A stretch of 64,000 nt of DNA from Oscillibacter valericigenes (GCF_021531435.1 NZ_JAFBIS010000002.1:147874-211873), one strand, 5' to 3'. Shown: positions 35,971 through 54,461, counted from the first letter of the stretch. The notes: generated from the sequence alone by a model not told the origin. Translations and numbers: made by a program.

Positions 35971-37332
35971 ATGGAACAACTGAAAGAAAACCACATCTAT
36001 TCCAGCACCGTGGAGGGCTACTCCAGCGAGGGCCTTGGTATCGTGCGGCTGGACGGAGCCGTGGTGTTCGTGCCCCAGGCCATCCGGGGCGAGGAGATCG
36101 ACCTGCGCATCACGAAAGTGATGAAGACCTGCGCGGCGGGAGAAGTTGTTCAGATACACAAGCCGTCCCCGGAGCGGACAAAGCCGGAGTGCCCGTATTT
36201 CGGCAAATGCGGCGGCTGCGACTTCCAGCACATGAGCTACACCGAGGAGCTGTGGGCCAAGCGGCAGCGGGTGCAGGACGCCCTGACCCGTCTGGGCGGC
36301 ACGGGCCTCCAGGTGGAGGAAATTCTGGGGGCCAAAGATCCGGCCCATTACCGCAACAAGAGCCAGTACCCCGTGGGGGCTGACGGCGCCATCGGCTTTT
36401 TCCAGGCCCGGACCCACCGGGTGGTCCCCATCGACCGCTGCCTCATCCAGTCGGAGGCTTCCGACAAAACAGCCAAAGCCGTGGGAGACTGGATGAAAAA
36501 ATACAAGATTTCCGCCTACGACGAGCGCACCGGCAAGGGCCTCATCCGGCACATCTACGTCCGGGTGAACAAAAAGGGCGAGAGTCTGTGCTGCGTCGTC
36601 GCCAACGGCAAGCAGGTCCCCCGGGAGCCGGAGCTGGCGGCCTTTGTCCGGGCCGCCGCGCCCCGGACGGTAGGCGTGGTGCTGAACACCAACACGAAAA
36701 AGGGCAACGTCATTCTGGGGGACAAGTACCGCACCATCTGGGGCCAGGACTTTTTGATGGACACCCTCTGCGGCCTCCGGTTCAAGCTGTCCGTGCCGTC
36801 CTTTTACCAGGTGAACCGGGACCAGGCGGAGGTGCTGTACGGCAAGGCGTTGGAGTTTGCCGGGCTGACGGGAGAGGAGACGGTCCTCGACCTGTACTGC
36901 GGCACCGGCACCATCACCCTCTGCCTTGCTAAGCGGGCAAAACGGGCCATCGGCGCGGAGATCGTGCCCCCGGCCATTGAGGACGCCAAGGAGAACGCCG
37001 CCCGGAACGGCATCGAAAACGCGGAATTCTTCTGCGGCGACGCGGCGGACATCGCGGCAAAGCTGGAGGCGGAGGGCCTGCGGCCGGACGTCATCACCGT
37101 GGACCCGCCCCGGAAGGGCCTGGCCCCGGAGGTCATCGCCTCCGTAGCGGGCATGGAGCCGAAGCGGGTGGTGTATGTCTCCTGCGACCCCGCCACCCTT
37201 GGCCGGGATGTGAAGATCTTCCGGGAGCTGGGCTATCAGCCCGTCCGGGCCTGCGCCGTGGATATGTTCCCGGGCACGCGGCATGTGGAGAGCGTCGTAT
37301 TGCTGTCACACAGCGGTGCTGAAACACGCTGA
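35971..37332 (+). CDS. rlmD: 23S rRNA (uracil-C5)-methyltransferase RlmD/RumA family
   Basis: 453 aa. TRAM domain at residues 1-60, then a 4Fe-4S site (CPYFGKCGGC: Cys74, 80, 83, and a later Cys in DRCLIQSE). A SAM-binding Rossmann domain with DLYCGTGTITLCLA (about 308-321) follows, with TVDPPRKG and catalytic YVSCDPATLGRD. It methylates U1939 or U747 of 23S rRNA; Gram-positive members may do both. The weak ribosome site before ATG 35971 (GGAGGCCACT) is well placed. Confidence 0.93.
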   Translation: MEQLKENHIYSSTVEGYSSEGLGIVRLDGAVVFVPQAIRGEEIDLRITKVMKTCAAGEVVQIHKPSPERTKPECPYFGKCGGCDFQHMSYTEELWAKRQRVQDALTRLGGTGLQVEEILGAKDPAHYRNKSQYPVGADGAIGFFQARTHRVVPIDRCLIQSEASDKTAKAVGDWMKKYKISAYDERTGKGLIRHIYVRVNKKGESLCCVVANGKQVPREPELAAFVRAAAPRTVGVVLNTNTKKGNVILGDKYRTIWGQDFLMDTLCGLRFKLSVPSFYQVNRDQAEVLYGKALEFAGLTGEETVLDLYCGTGTITLCLAKRAKRAIGAEIVPPAIEDAKENAARNGIENAEFFCGDAADIAAKLEAEGLRPDVITVDPPRKGLAPEVIASVAGMEPKRVVYVSCDPATLGRDVKIFRELGYQPVRACAVDMFPGTRHVESVVLLSHSGAETR

Positions 37333-37394
37333 GGCGGGGCAAACATATGCCGCCCCCTGCCTCTGAACGCAAATGATGATGGCAGGAGGGGAAT

Positions 37395-38546
37395 ATGCAA
37401 ATGGATCCCTACTTTTTGATCATCACGGTCATCGATGTCTTTGTCCTGGGAATCATGTGCATTCTTACAAAGCATAATGAAACATTGAGTAAACAGAAAA
37501 GACTCTGGTTTATCAGGTCGTTTGTATTGATCATTGCGATTTCTGTCTTAGAGGCAGTTACCGTCGTTGTGGATCAAGGGCCGCCATCACTCCGATGGAT
37601 CAATATTTTTGCAAATTACCTGGGATTTGGATTGACACCCGCAGTTCCGATTTTTCTTGCTTCCGCTCTGGAGAACAACCGGAGCACAAGATATGCCCTT
37701 CTGCTTGAGGCTGTATATCTGCTGTTATTGGCGATCTCGTATCCGTATAAGATCGTTTTTTACATCGACCGGAACAATCAATATATGCGGGGAGACTTTT
37801 TCGGAATATACATTGCGGCCTATTTTGCCGGCATACTTTATCTGCTTGCCATCACGGTTCAGGTTGTCAAAATGTACCAGAATAAAAGCAAACATCATAT
37901 TTATTTGATTACCGCATTCCTGTTAGTGGGTACGATGGTACAGGTGGCCTTTCCGCAAATTCATGTAACCTGGCTGTGCGTAACGCTTCTGGCGATCCTT
38001 TTCTTTACATATTGCAACGGAATGTGGCAGCAATTGGATGAACTGACCGGACTGCTGAACCAGAACAGTTACCTGAATAAGACGGATGCATTATCACAAA
38101 GCGGGACGCTGGTGGTTTTTGACGTCGATGATTTTAAACAAGTCAATGATCATTACGGTCACTTGACGGGAGACCAATGCCTGAAAGAGATCGCCGACTG
38201 CATCAAAAAGGCGTATTCGAAAGACGGCTTTTGCTACCGGATCGGCGGGGATGAATTCTGCGTTTTGCTCAATGAAAACGCGGATACGGAAGCATGTTAC
38301 AGAAACCTGATCAAGGAATTGAATATCAGGAGAAAAACGCGGAAGATTCTTCCCCGCGTGTCTGTCGGTGCAGCGCCGTTTGCGGCAGATGATGACATTC
38401 TGACGGTCAAAGAAGCTGCCGATCAAAATATGTATCAATTCAAGAGAAAGCAAAAAGCAGGTGACACAGAAAGCGGGGGAGAGCATCAGGACACGATCCC
38501 GCCTCCCCATCCCGCACAGGCGCCTCGTATTGCTTCCGAGGGTTGA
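37395..38546 (+). CDS. membrane diguanylate cyclase (GGDEF protein)
   Basis: 383 aa. Seven or so hydrophobic segments fill residues 1-210, followed by a GGDEF domain (about 215-365: ELTGLLNQNSYL, VVFDVDDFKQVNDHYGH, YRIGGDEFCVLL, RVSVGAAPFAADD, ADQNMYQFKRK). The active motif GGDEF and metal Asp residues are intact; the RxxD inhibitory I-site is absent. It makes cyclic di-GMP at the membrane in response to an unknown cue. AGGAGG supports ATG 37395; an ATG two codons later is possible. The gene is clearly AT-richer than its neighbours, which points to acquisition or weak codon selection. Confidence 0.9.
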   Translation: MQMDPYFLIITVIDVFVLGIMCILTKHNETLSKQKRLWFIRSFVLIIAISVLEAVTVVVDQGPPSLRWINIFANYLGFGLTPAVPIFLASALENNRSTRYALLLEAVYLLLLAISYPYKIVFYIDRNNQYMRGDFFGIYIAAYFAGILYLLAITVQVVKMYQNKSKHHIYLITAFLLVGTMVQVAFPQIHVTWLCVTLLAILFFTYCNGMWQQLDELTGLLNQNSYLNKTDALSQSGTLVVFDVDDFKQVNDHYGHLTGDQCLKEIADCIKKAYSKDGFCYRIGGDEFCVLLNENADTEACYRNLIKELNIRRKTRKILPRVSVGAAPFAADDDILTVKEAADQNMYQFKRKQKAGDTESGGEHQDTIPPPHPAQAPRIASEG

Positions 38547-38761
38547 CAGGTCCGGATACGCCTGAATTTGCAGCCCCGGATATACACCCGGCGGATGGAG
38601 TTTCATGGAAATCAACGGCGCTGTTTTTTGGGGGCCGGGTCTGCCGCATAAAAACGCACAAAAAATATAAAATTTATTTGGCCCCTCGTTTTTTACTGAA
38701 ATTTATGATATGATGGCCCAAAAGAACAGAAGCCCAAAGGAGCAGCAAGGAAAATTTTGCC

Positions 38762-40384
38762 ATGAGATTCTGGAATAAGAGAGAAAACATCATACCGGTG
38801 CTGTACGGGATATTGGCTTTCGTATCCGTTATTTTGCTGCTGTTCGTTTCTCAAACAGAGAATATAGAAACATTCGCGGCACGGAATGAGCAGGGACAGC
38901 AGACCATAGAAAATGTGGACTTCCGGGAGACGGAGGACGCTTCCGCGCCGGTGGGCCTGCGCCAGACGTATCGCTGGCCCCTGCCGGACAGCATTGAAGA
39001 AAACTGCTGCCTGGCGTTTTATACGGTACACCAGTATGCGGAGGTCTATTTCGACGGAGAGCTGATGTACAGCCTGATGCCCCAGGCGGGGAACCGGATC
39101 GGACGGACCAGCGGCAGCAACTGGATCTTCGTGCCCCTGTATCCGGAGGACGCGGACAAGGAGGTCCGGGTGGAGATCACTCCGGTCTATGAAAGCGCCC
39201 GCGGCAGGACGATCACATTTTATATGGGAACGCACCTGCAGATCTATCTGAACCAGCTGAAAAAGGACCTTCCCCAGATCGTCCTCAGCATCCTGGCAAT
39301 CACCATCGGCGCTGCGTTTGCCTTGGTGTCGCTGTATAACCGCCTGAAACGCGGAAACAGGCAGGGGGGAGAGCTGCTCTACTTAGCGATCTTCTCTGTG
39401 ATCATCGGCCTCTGGAAACTGTCTGACACCCGGTTTTCGCCCCTGATGTTCCCACGGAACCCGCTGCTGCTGTCTTATATTTCTCTGGCGATGCTGATGC
39501 TGGCGCCGGTGCCGCTGATGCTGTTCGTCCGCAGCTGCTCCAGAGGGACATCCTACCGCATGCTGGATGGAGCCTGCCTTGCTTCTGTGGCGTCCGGTGC
39601 GGCACTGATCATCCTCCAGACCGCTAATATCATGGATTTCCGGGAGAGTCTGCCTGTCACTCATGTGATCATCGTGCTGACGGGAGTTTCCATCACAGTC
39701 AATGAGATCCGGGAATGGAAGCGGGGGAAGCGGACGAGCCAATCCCGCATTATGGCGGTGGGCTTCCTGCTGTGCACGGTGGGGGCGCTTCTGGATCTGT
39801 TCCTTTACTATGAGCGCGGAAATTCCGCCGGCGTGCTGTATACGCTGACAGCATTCCTGGTGTGTATCGTCCTCACGGGCGCCGAGTCCAACCGGGAGCT
39901 GAATTACAGAGCCCATGTTGACATGCATACCGGCCTGTACAATAAGAGCTCCTGCAACGAGCAGTTCAGCGGCAATGAGGCGGTGCAGGAGCCGACGGCG
40001 GTGTTCATGTTCGACCTCAACGGATTGAAGCAGGTCAATGATACCATGGGACACGATGCCGGCGACACGCTGATCTTCCAGTTTGCCGATATTCTGCGGA
40101 AGAATCTGCCCGCCCGGACCTTTGTGGGCCGCTACGGAGGAGATGAGTTCATCGCTATCCTGCGCCCGGCGGACGATGAGGCCATCCGCAAGGCATTGGA
40201 AGATGTGGCCGGAGCGGTGGAGCGCTATAACCGGGGAGATGTCCAGGTCCCCATCAGCTATGCCGTGGGCAGCGCCATGTCCACGGACTATCCGGGAGAG
40301 CCTATGCGGACACTGCTGGAAAAAGCGGATACGGATATGTACGGGGATAAACGCCTGAAGCACGCCTCCCAGGAGAACATTTGA
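38762..40384 (+). CDS. 7TMR-DISM-like membrane diguanylate cyclase (GGDEF protein)
   Basis: 540 aa. TM1 (about 10-29), then an extracytoplasmic beta-rich domain (about 45-165: YRWPLPDSIEENC, YFDGELMYSLMP, WIFVPLYPEDADKEVRV) resembling a carbohydrate-binding DISM sensor. A block of seven membrane helices (about 178-385) and a C-terminal GGDEF domain follow (MHTGLYNKSSC, MFDLNGLKQVNDTMGHDAGD, RYGGDEFIAIL). Active-site residues are intact and no RxxD I-site is seen. GC content is nearer the genome average than that of the GGDEF gene before it. The start at 38762 is preceded by AGCAAGGAAAA. The two small downstream genes are on the same strand. Confidence 0.9.
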   Translation: MRFWNKRENIIPVLYGILAFVSVILLLFVSQTENIETFAARNEQGQQTIENVDFRETEDASAPVGLRQTYRWPLPDSIEENCCLAFYTVHQYAEVYFDGELMYSLMPQAGNRIGRTSGSNWIFVPLYPEDADKEVRVEITPVYESARGRTITFYMGTHLQIYLNQLKKDLPQIVLSILAITIGAAFALVSLYNRLKRGNRQGGELLYLAIFSVIIGLWKLSDTRFSPLMFPRNPLLLSYISLAMLMLAPVPLMLFVRSCSRGTSYRMLDGACLASVASGAALIILQTANIMDFRESLPVTHVIIVLTGVSITVNEIREWKRGKRTSQSRIMAVGFLLCTVGALLDLFLYYERGNSAGVLYTLTAFLVCIVLTGAESNRELNYRAHVDMHTGLYNKSSCNEQFSGNEAVQEPTAVFMFDLNGLKQVNDTMGHDAGDTLIFQFADILRKNLPARTFVGRYGGDEFIAILRPADDEAIRKALEDVAGAVERYNRGDVQVPISYAVGSAMSTDYPGEPMRTLLEKADTDMYGDKRLKHASQENI

Positions 40385-40416
40385 AAGGATTTTTCAACGG
40401 GCAAGGAGGAACGGCG

Positions 40417-40674
40417 ATGCACAGATTGACTGACGCGGCGGATCGCTATCTGAAGGACTGCACCTGGAGGGACATCTCCGTCCTGAAATTCTGCCTGATC
40501 GCACTGGGGGCCCTGCTGGGCATCGCGGTGCCCGCCCGGAAAAAGAAGGCGGCCGCCTGGGTATCATCCCTGGTGTTCGTGGCCGCGTATGTCCCGCTGA
40601 TGGCCGAATTCCTGCCCTATCTGCTTGGAAAACGGGCAGGCGCCGGGGATATTTCCGGTGAAAAGCAGTTGTAA
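40417..40674 (+). CDS. small two-helix membrane protein
   Basis: 85 aa. Amphipathic N-terminus (MHRLTDAADRYLKDCTWRD), then two membrane helices (about 22-45 and 52-78) around ARKKKAA. AAGGAGGAAC lies before ATG 40417. It begins 32 nt after the GGDEF gene and may be coexpressed with it. It resembles short permease-like proteins common in Clostridia, without known function. Confidence 0.75.
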   Translation: MHRLTDAADRYLKDCTWRDISVLKFCLIALGALLGIAVPARKKKAAAWVSSLVFVAAYVPLMAEFLPYLLGKRAGAGDISGEKQL

Positions 40675-40697
40675 AATGCGGGGTGTTGGTGTATCAT
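40669..40697 (+). promoter_or_regulatory. promoter for the 40739 gene
   Basis: TTGTAA (40669-40674), overlapping the stop codon of the previous gene, 17-nt spacer, TATCAT (40692-40697). Confidence 0.6.
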
Positions 40698-40738
40698 AAT
40701 CCCGTGAACCTGGATCACATCTGAACAGGAGGTTATTT

Positions 40739-40924
40739 ATGAGCAAGACCGCGAGAATGGTAATGAAGATCATTGGCGCAAGCCTGGCGTTTGCCGCGTT
40801 CGTCTGCCTGCTGATCGGCGGCTGGCATGACCTGAGCGTGGGCTGCTGCGGCATGAAGAAGCGCCTGTGCCAGAAATTCGGCTCTGAGTACGATGATTAC
40901 GCCGACGAGGAACTGTACGACTGA
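40739..40924 (+). CDS. small single-helix membrane protein
   Basis: 61 aa. Basic start MSKTARMVMK, one membrane helix (about 10-30), a Cys-rich GCCGMKKRLCQK segment and an acidic tail (EYDDYADEELYD). AGGAGG precedes the ATG at 40739. Short proteins with this helix-plus-acidic-tail layout occur widely in Clostridia; I cannot assign a role. It has its own promoter and is followed by a strong terminator that isolates rpoB. Confidence 0.75.
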   Translation: MSKTARMVMKIIGASLAFAAFVCLLIGGWHDLSVGCCGMKKRLCQKFGSEYDDYADEELYD

Positions 40925-40935
40925 CAGAAGATAAG

Positions 40936-40971
40936 AAAAGGGCCTCATCCCGTGGGATGAGGCCCTTTTTT
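40936..40971 (+). terminator. terminator upstream of rpoB
   Basis: AAAAGGGCCTCATCCC - GT - GGGATGAGGCCCTTTT stem plus T-run. Confidence 0.93.
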
Positions 40972-40993
40972 GCCCGAAAAACAGAAAAATCCC

Positions 40994-41022
40994 TTGACAA
41001 GCAAGAGACAAAATGGTAAAAT
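40994..41022 (+). promoter_or_regulatory. sigma-A promoter for rpoBC
   Basis: TTGACA (40994-40999), 17-nt spacer, TAAAAT (41017-41022). About 207 nt of leader follow, containing no coding frame and a GCCGGACAGGGCGGGGGCGG-like GC-rich end before rpoB. Confidence 0.85.
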
Positions 41023-41229
41023 GAATCGCTTATATGATGAAGTGGGATAGAACCCCATCTTCATTACCTGGATTTAAGATAGCATATTTCCCATGACAAT
41101 GCAAGAGAGGAACGAAGTATTTTTAACAACTGCTCCTTGTGTGTCGTTCAAACCCGCTGCTTTCCAGAATAACAACTTGCTTTTCCCGCCGGACAGGGCG
41201 GGGGCGGCAGAAGAAAGGTGAATGAGAAG

Positions 41230-44922
<3,693 letters not shown>

Positions 44923-44931
<9 letters not shown>

Positions 44932-44969
44932 TCCAGAACCATTCGTCACACTGAACATTCTGGATCATT
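44923..44969 (+). promoter_or_regulatory. mutually exclusive hairpins at the rpoB-rpoC junction
   Basis: Fold 1: AATGATCCAGAA (44927-44938) with TTCTGGATCATT (44958-44969), perfect 12 bp. Fold 2: GACGAATG (44923-44930) with CATTCGTC (44940-44947), perfect 8 bp. They share bases 44927-44930, so only one can form. The rpoB TGA is 44929-44931, and the rpoC AAGGAGG follows at about 44970-44976. Confidence 0.7.
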
Positions 44970-44987
44970 GAAGGAGGAAATCGCAAT

Positions 44988-48773
<3,786 letters not shown>

Positions 48774-48783
48774 TTTCCCGATT

Positions 48784-48819
48784 AAAAAAGGAGGACCGCA
48801 AGCTGCGGTCCTCCTTTTT
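48784..48819 (+). terminator. rpoC terminator
   Basis: AAAAAGGAGGACCGCA - AGC - TGCGGTCCTCCTTTTT stem and T-run, 10 nt after the rpoC stop. Confidence 0.95.
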
Positions 48820-48958
48820 CCATGGTTCCCGGATGCGCACCAACAGGGGACTGCGGCAGGGTAGGAGCGCATATGTGCATCAAAAAATGAAAAAAAGGCG
48901 GATAAAACGGGCATGATTTGTGAAAGAGGAAAAATAAAAATCCATTTTGCAGAAATGC

Positions 48959-48987
48959 TTGACGATTGACGAAGGCCATGCTATAAT
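48959..48987 (+). promoter_or_regulatory. sigma-A promoter for the L7Ae-str operon
   Basis: TTGACG (48959-48964), 17-nt spacer, TATAAT (48982-48987). The region 48820-48958 before it shows no gene. Confidence 0.85.
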
Positions 48988-49046
48988 TTTCAACTGCGCG
49001 GATGTATTCTGCGAATTTTGCCATGCAATACAGGAGGAAAATCCCC

Positions 49047-49286
49047 GTGTTGACGGAACTTGCTTCTCAGGAAAAGGTCATCGGCGTGAAGCAGTCCCGT
49101 AAAGCGGTCCGGGAAGGACGTGCCAAGCGGGTCTATCTCGCCTGTGACGCGGATCCCGCCATCACCGAACCGGTGGCTGTCAGCTGCGAAGCGGCCGGTA
49201 TCCCGGTGGAGACGGAGCACACCATGGCCCAGCTGGGCCGCGCCTGCCGTATCACGGTGGGAGCCTCCGTGGTGGCGGTCCTGTGA
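49047..49286 (+). CDS. L7Ae-family K-turn RNA-binding protein (YbxF/RplGB-like)
   Basis: 79 aa. GTG start at 49047 with AGGAGG 9 nt upstream; an ATG at 49002 lies in the leader. Sequence features: GVKQSRKAVREGRAKRVYLA, DPAITEPV and CRITVGASVVAVL, the small bacterial L7Ae form. These bind kink-turns in RNA; in Bacillus the equivalent gene lies at the same position before rpsL. Its exact target (23S rRNA, RNase P, riboswitch K-turns) is unknown. Confidence 0.9.
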   Translation: MLTELASQEKVIGVKQSRKAVREGRAKRVYLACDADPAITEPVAVSCEAAGIPVETEHTMAQLGRACRITVGASVVAVL

Positions 49287-49384
49287 TTTTGGTTTTTTCG
49301 GAATAACCCCAGGGTTTTCCGCAAAAAATAAAGGCTGTCCGTAAAAAGCGGGCTGCCAAAAATATGTAAGAAAGGAGAAAATCA

Positions 49385-49801
49385 ATGCCTACTTTTAACC
49401 AGCTGGTCCGTAAAGGAAGAGAACAGGCTACCTACAAGTCCACTTCTCCCGCCCTGCAGTTCGGTCTGAACACCCTGAAGACCAAGACCACCGATCTGCC
49501 TTCTCCCCAGAAGAGAGGCGTCTGCACCGCCGTGAGAACCGCGACCCCCAAGAAGCCCAACTCCGCTCTGCGTAAGATCGCCCGTGTGCGTCTGACCAAT
49601 GGCTACGAGGTCACCGCTTATATCCCCGGCGTGGGTCACTCCCTGCAGGAGCACTCCGTCGTCATGATCCGCGGCGGCCGTGTCAAGGACCTCCCCGGCG
49701 TCCGTTACCACATCATCCGCGGTACTCTGGATACCCAGGGTGTTTCCGGCCGTATGCAGAGCCGTTCCAAGTACGGCGCCAAGCGTCCCAAGCAGAAGTA
49801 A
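49385..49801 (+). CDS. rpsL: 30S ribosomal protein S12
   Basis: 138 aa. [13 protein letters not shown] start, core [20 protein letters not shown] and [20 protein letters not shown] (the streptomycin-site Lys residues in PKKPNS and RVKDLP are wild type). S12 acts in decoding. GAAAGGAG upstream. The next gene, rpsG, is 143 nt away across an AT-rich spacer. Confidence 0.98.
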   Translation: MPTFNQLVRKGREQATYKSTSPALQFGLNTLKTKTTDLPSPQKRGVCTAVRTATPKKPNSALRKIARVRLTNGYEVTAYIPGVGHSLQEHSVVMIRGGRVKDLPGVRYHIIRGTLDTQGVSGRMQSRSKYGAKRPKQK

Positions 49802-49944
49802 GTTCTGCCAAATTCTGAAAGTTTGCCGAATAGGTTTATATATATAAGTATGTTACCGCTTCGGCAGGCATTCTACGGAAGGCTGAAATATCGCCTTTTG
49901 AGTACCTATGAGATCATAGAATTATTATGAAGGAGGGAAGCATA
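49802..49944 (+). other. AT-rich spacer between rpsL and rpsG
   Basis: TGCCGAA (about 49824-49830) and TTCGGCA (about 49859-49865) can pair, enclosing an AT palindrome TTTATATATATAA. No gene or clear promoter. It may be an S7-type regulatory or processing site as in the E. coli str operon; this is inference. Confidence 0.4.
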
Positions 49945-50415
49945 GTGCCCAGAAGAGGTAATGTTCCCAAGAGAGAAGTTCTGCCCGATCCCGTATACGG
50001 CTCCGTCCTGGTGACCAAGCTGGTCAACAGCGTCATGCTGGACGGCAAGAAGGGCGTCGCGCAGAAGGTGGTCTACGCGGCCTTCGACCAGATCAAGGAG
50101 AAGACCGAGAAGGACCCCGTTGAAGTATTCACCCAGGCTATGGAAAACATCATGCCCAGCCTGGAAGTCAAGGCCCGCCGCGTGGGCGGTGCCAACTATC
50201 AGGTGCCCATGGAAGTGCGCCCCGCCCGCCGTCAGACCCTGGGTCTGCGCTGGCTGACCGCTTACGCCCGCGCCCGCAGCGAGCGCACCATGGCCGAGCG
50301 GCTGGCCGGCGAGATCATGGACGCCGCCAACAACACCGGCGCCGCCGTGAAGAAGCGCGAGGAAGTCCACAAGGCTGCCGAGGCCAACAAAGCCTTCGCA
50401 CACTTCCGCTGGTAA
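49945..50415 (+). CDS. rpsG: 30S ribosomal protein S7
   Basis: 156 aa. GTG start at 49945 giving the canonical [28 protein letters not shown] at 49930-49937. The further core [20 protein letters not shown] and [17 protein letters not shown] are diagnostic. Primary binder of the 30S head. An ATG six codons earlier is in frame but sits at the ribosome site. Confidence 0.97.
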   Translation: MPRRGNVPKREVLPDPVYGSVLVTKLVNSVMLDGKKGVAQKVVYAAFDQIKEKTEKDPVEVFTQAMENIMPSLEVKARRVGGANYQVPMEVRPARRQTLGLRWLTAYARARSERTMAERLAGEIMDAANNTGAAVKKREEVHKAAEANKAFAHFRW

Positions 50416-50430
50416 GTTAGGAGATACAGT

Positions 50431-52560
50431 ATGCCGAGAAAAACACCTCTTGAAAATACCAGAAATATCGGCATTATGGCTCACATCGATGCTGGTAAGA
50501 CGACGACTACCGAGCGTATTCTGTACTACACCGGCGTGAACTATAAGATCGGTGAGACCCATGATGGTACCGCTACCATGGACTGGATGGCGCAGGAGCA
50601 GGAGCGTGGTATTACCATCACCTCTGCCGCCACCACTTGCTACTGGGAGGGCTCCGCGAAGTTCTTCCCCGAGGGCAAGGGCCGGAAGTTCCCCAAGACC
50701 CGTATCAACATTATTGATACCCCGGGCCATGTGGACTTCACGGTGGAGGTCCAGCGCTCCCTGCGCGTGCTGGACGGCAGCGTGACCGTTCTGTGCGCCA
50801 AGGGCGGCGTGGAGCCCCAGTCCGAGACCGTGTGGCGCCAGGCCGATAACTACAAGGTCCCCCGCATGATCTACGTCAACAAAATGGACATCATGGGCGC
50901 GGACTTCTACAACGTTCTGCGGATGATCGACGATCGTCTGAAGTGCAACGCTGTGCCCATCCAGCTGCCCATCGGCAGCGAGGATACCTTCCGCGGCATC
51001 GTGGACCTGATCGAAATGGATGCTGACATCTATTATGACGATCTGGGCAATGATATGCGCGTGGAGCCTATCCCCGAGGACATGGTGGATCTGGCCAACG
51101 AGTACCATGAGAAGCTGATGGATGCCGTTTCCATGTTCGATGACGAGATCATGGAGATGTATCTGGGCGGTGAGGAAGTTCCTCAGGAAAAGATCCGGGC
51201 CGCTATCCGTAAGGCCACCATCGCAAACGAAATGGTTCCCGTCGTCTGCGGCACCTCTTACAAGAACAAGGGTGTCCAGAAGATGCTGGACGCTGTGGTC
51301 GACTATATGCCCTCTCCTCTGGATATCCCCCCCATCAAGGGTGTGAATCCCAAGACCGATGAAGAGGAGGAGCGTCCTTCTGACGACAACGCTCCCTTCG
51401 CCGCACTGGCGTTCAAGATCATGACCGACCCCTATGTGGGCCGTCTGAGCTTCTTCCGCGTGTACTCCGGCCACCTGACCACTGGCTCCACCGTGCTCAA
51501 CAGCGTGAAGAACCAGAAGGAGCGCATGGGCCGCATCCTGCAGATGCACGCCAATCACCGGGAGGATATTGAAGAGGTCTACGCCGGCGACATCGAAGCC
51601 GCTGTCGGCCTGAAGAACACCACCACCGGCGATACCCTGTGCGATGAGAAGCACCCTATCATCCTGGAGTCCATGGAGTTCCCAGAGCCCGTTATCCGCG
51701 TGGCTATCGAGCCCAAGACCAAGGCCGGTCAGGAAAAAATGACCATGGGCCTGATCAAGCTGGCCGAGGAGGACCCCACCTTCAAGACCTACACCGACGA
51801 GGAGACCGGCCAGACCATCATCGCTGGCATGGGCGAGCTGCACCTGGAGATCATCGTGGACCGTCTGCTCCGCGAGTTCAAGGTGGAGGCCAACGTCGGC
51901 GCTCCCCAGGTCGCCTACAAGGAGACCATCAAGAAGGCCGTGGATCAGGAGACCAAGTACAAGCGCCAGAGCGGCGGCAGCGGCCAGTACGGTCACGTCA
52001 AGATCAAGGTCGAGCCCAACGAGTCCGGCAAGGGTTACGAGTTTATCAACGCCGTCGTGGGCGGCTCCATTCCCAAGGAGTTCATCCCCGCTGTCGACGC
52101 CGGTATCCGCGGCGCCCTGAACGCCGGTGTTGTCGCCGGCTTCCCCGTGGTGGACGTCAAGGTCACCCTGTACGACGGCTCTTATCACGAGGTCGACTCC
52201 TCTGAAATGGCGTTCAAGATCGCCGGTTCCATGGCCTTCAAGGAGGCTATGCGCAAGGCCGATCCCGTCCTGCTGGAGCCCATCATGAAGGTCAGCGTCA
52301 TCGCTCCCGACGATTACCTGGGCACCGTCATCGGCGACCTGACCGCACGCCGCGGCCAGATCCTGGGCCAGGAGGCCCGTCCCGGTGCGCAGCAGGTGGA
52401 CGCTCTGGTGCCTCTGGCCAACATGTTCGGCTACGCCACCGACCTGCGTTCTTCCACCCAGGGCCGCGGCCAGTACACCATGGAGCCCCACAGCTATTGC
52501 GAGCTGCCCAAGAGCCTGCGCGATAAGATCGTGGAGACCCGCACCAAGGGCCAGGAGTAA
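50431..52560 (+). CDS. fusA: elongation factor G
   Basis: 709 aa. GTPase domain: P-loop [13 protein letters not shown], switch [20 protein letters not shown]. Domain IV follows ([33 protein letters not shown]), then domain V. It drives translocation. It lies 15 nt after rpsG with TTAGGAG. Some length sits in a switch I-adjacent insertion ([20 protein letters not shown]), common in Clostridia. Confidence 0.98.
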   Translation: MPRKTPLENTRNIGIMAHIDAGKTTTTERILYYTGVNYKIGETHDGTATMDWMAQEQERGITITSAATTCYWEGSAKFFPEGKGRKFPKTRINIIDTPGHVDFTVEVQRSLRVLDGSVTVLCAKGGVEPQSETVWRQADNYKVPRMIYVNKMDIMGADFYNVLRMIDDRLKCNAVPIQLPIGSEDTFRGIVDLIEMDADIYYDDLGNDMRVEPIPEDMVDLANEYHEKLMDAVSMFDDEIMEMYLGGEEVPQEKIRAAIRKATIANEMVPVVCGTSYKNKGVQKMLDAVVDYMPSPLDIPPIKGVNPKTDEEEERPSDDNAPFAALAFKIMTDPYVGRLSFFRVYSGHLTTGSTVLNSVKNQKERMGRILQMHANHREDIEEVYAGDIEAAVGLKNTTTGDTLCDEKHPIILESMEFPEPVIRVAIEPKTKAGQEKMTMGLIKLAEEDPTFKTYTDEETGQTIIAGMGELHLEIIVDRLLREFKVEANVGAPQVAYKETIKKAVDQETKYKRQSGGSGQYGHVKIKVEPNESGKGYEFINAVVGGSIPKEFIPAVDAGIRGALNAGVVAGFPVVDVKVTLYDGSYHEVDSSEMAFKIAGSMAFKEAMRKADPVLLEPIMKVSVIAPDDYLGTVIGDLTARRGQILGQEARPGAQQVDALVPLANMFGYATDLRSSTQGRGQYTMEPHSYCELPKSLRDKIVETRTKGQE

Positions 52561-52568
52561 TTCGGGTA

Positions 52569-52597
52569 TTGATTTTCCCCGCGATATACTGTAAAAT
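52569..52597 (+). promoter_or_regulatory. additional promoter before tuf
   Basis: TTGATT (52569-52574), 17-nt spacer, TAAAAT (52592-52597), in the 103-nt fusA-tuf gap. Confidence 0.6.
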
Positions 52598-52663
52598 AAG
52601 CAATGCTGATTGAATTTCGCGTTGCTGCAAGTTGATTTTGTAAATTGATAGGAGGATTTTCAA

Positions 52664-53866
<1,203 letters not shown>

Positions 53867-53875
53867 TATCTGCCT

Positions 53876-53910
53876 AAAAAAGACTGCCGCGAAAGCGGCA
53901 GTCTTTTTTT
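53876..53910 (+). terminator. terminator of the str operon
   Basis: AAAAAAGACTGCCGC - GAAA - GCGGCAGTCTTTTTTT stem with a GNRA-like loop. Confidence 0.95.
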
Positions 53911-53912
53911 GC

Positions 53913-54386
53913 CTATTTTTCTCCGCTGGCGGAACGGATCAGTGCTTCCTGAAAGCCGTCTGCTCCAGGGCAGCAGATGTCTCCCGCCACCGGCAGGTCT
54001 TCACAAAGATATAAATTGGCCTGGACGCCTTCCGCACGGTCCGGGTAGTTGGTAACGGTGTACGTATACCGGGATACCTGCTTACCCCGGCAGTCGGCCA
54101 GATCAAACCCCTGGGCCTTCTGCAGTTCGTTGTATGTCAGGTATGGCTCCGCCAGGGTTTCCGGCAGAAGAAATTGAAGCGTTTCCACCGGCTCCGGCTC
54201 CACCTCCCAGCCCAGAGACTGGAGATAGGCCACCCGCTGGGCGTTGTCGGTCAGCTGGGGGGCATCGGTGGAATCCTCTGTTGTCATGCGGCCCATCAGG
54301 ATAATGAGCGCGGCTATCACGGCCCCCATGACGATCACGGCGGCAACGGCTTTTTTTCGGGAAAATTTGGCGGTCCAGATCAGCAT
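53913..54386 (-). CDS. membrane-anchored DUF4830-like protein
   Basis: 157 aa. An N-terminal membrane helix (VAAVIVMGAVIAALIILMG, about 14-32) is followed by an exported domain with AQRVAYLQSLGWEVEPEPVE, TYNELQKAQGFDL, KQVSRYTYTVTNYP and the end CCPGADGFQEALIR. This fits the Clostridial DUF4830 pattern as I remember it; no function is known. GGAGGGATTC precedes ATG 54386. It is convergent with tuf and divergent from the pseudouridine synthase gene. Confidence 0.75.
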   Translation of the reverse strand: MLIWTAKFSRKKAVAAVIVMGAVIAALIILMGRMTTEDSTDAPQLTDNAQRVAYLQSLGWEVEPEPVETLQFLLPETLAEPYLTYNELQKAQGFDLADCRGKQVSRYTYTVTNYPDRAEGVQANLYLCEDLPVAGDICCPGADGFQEALIRSASGEK

Positions 54387-54461
54387 ATCGAATCCCTCCT
54401 GCCATTTCCTATTCATTTCCGGGGGAGAATATGATAAAATATCCCCAAAGGAGTGAGTGGC

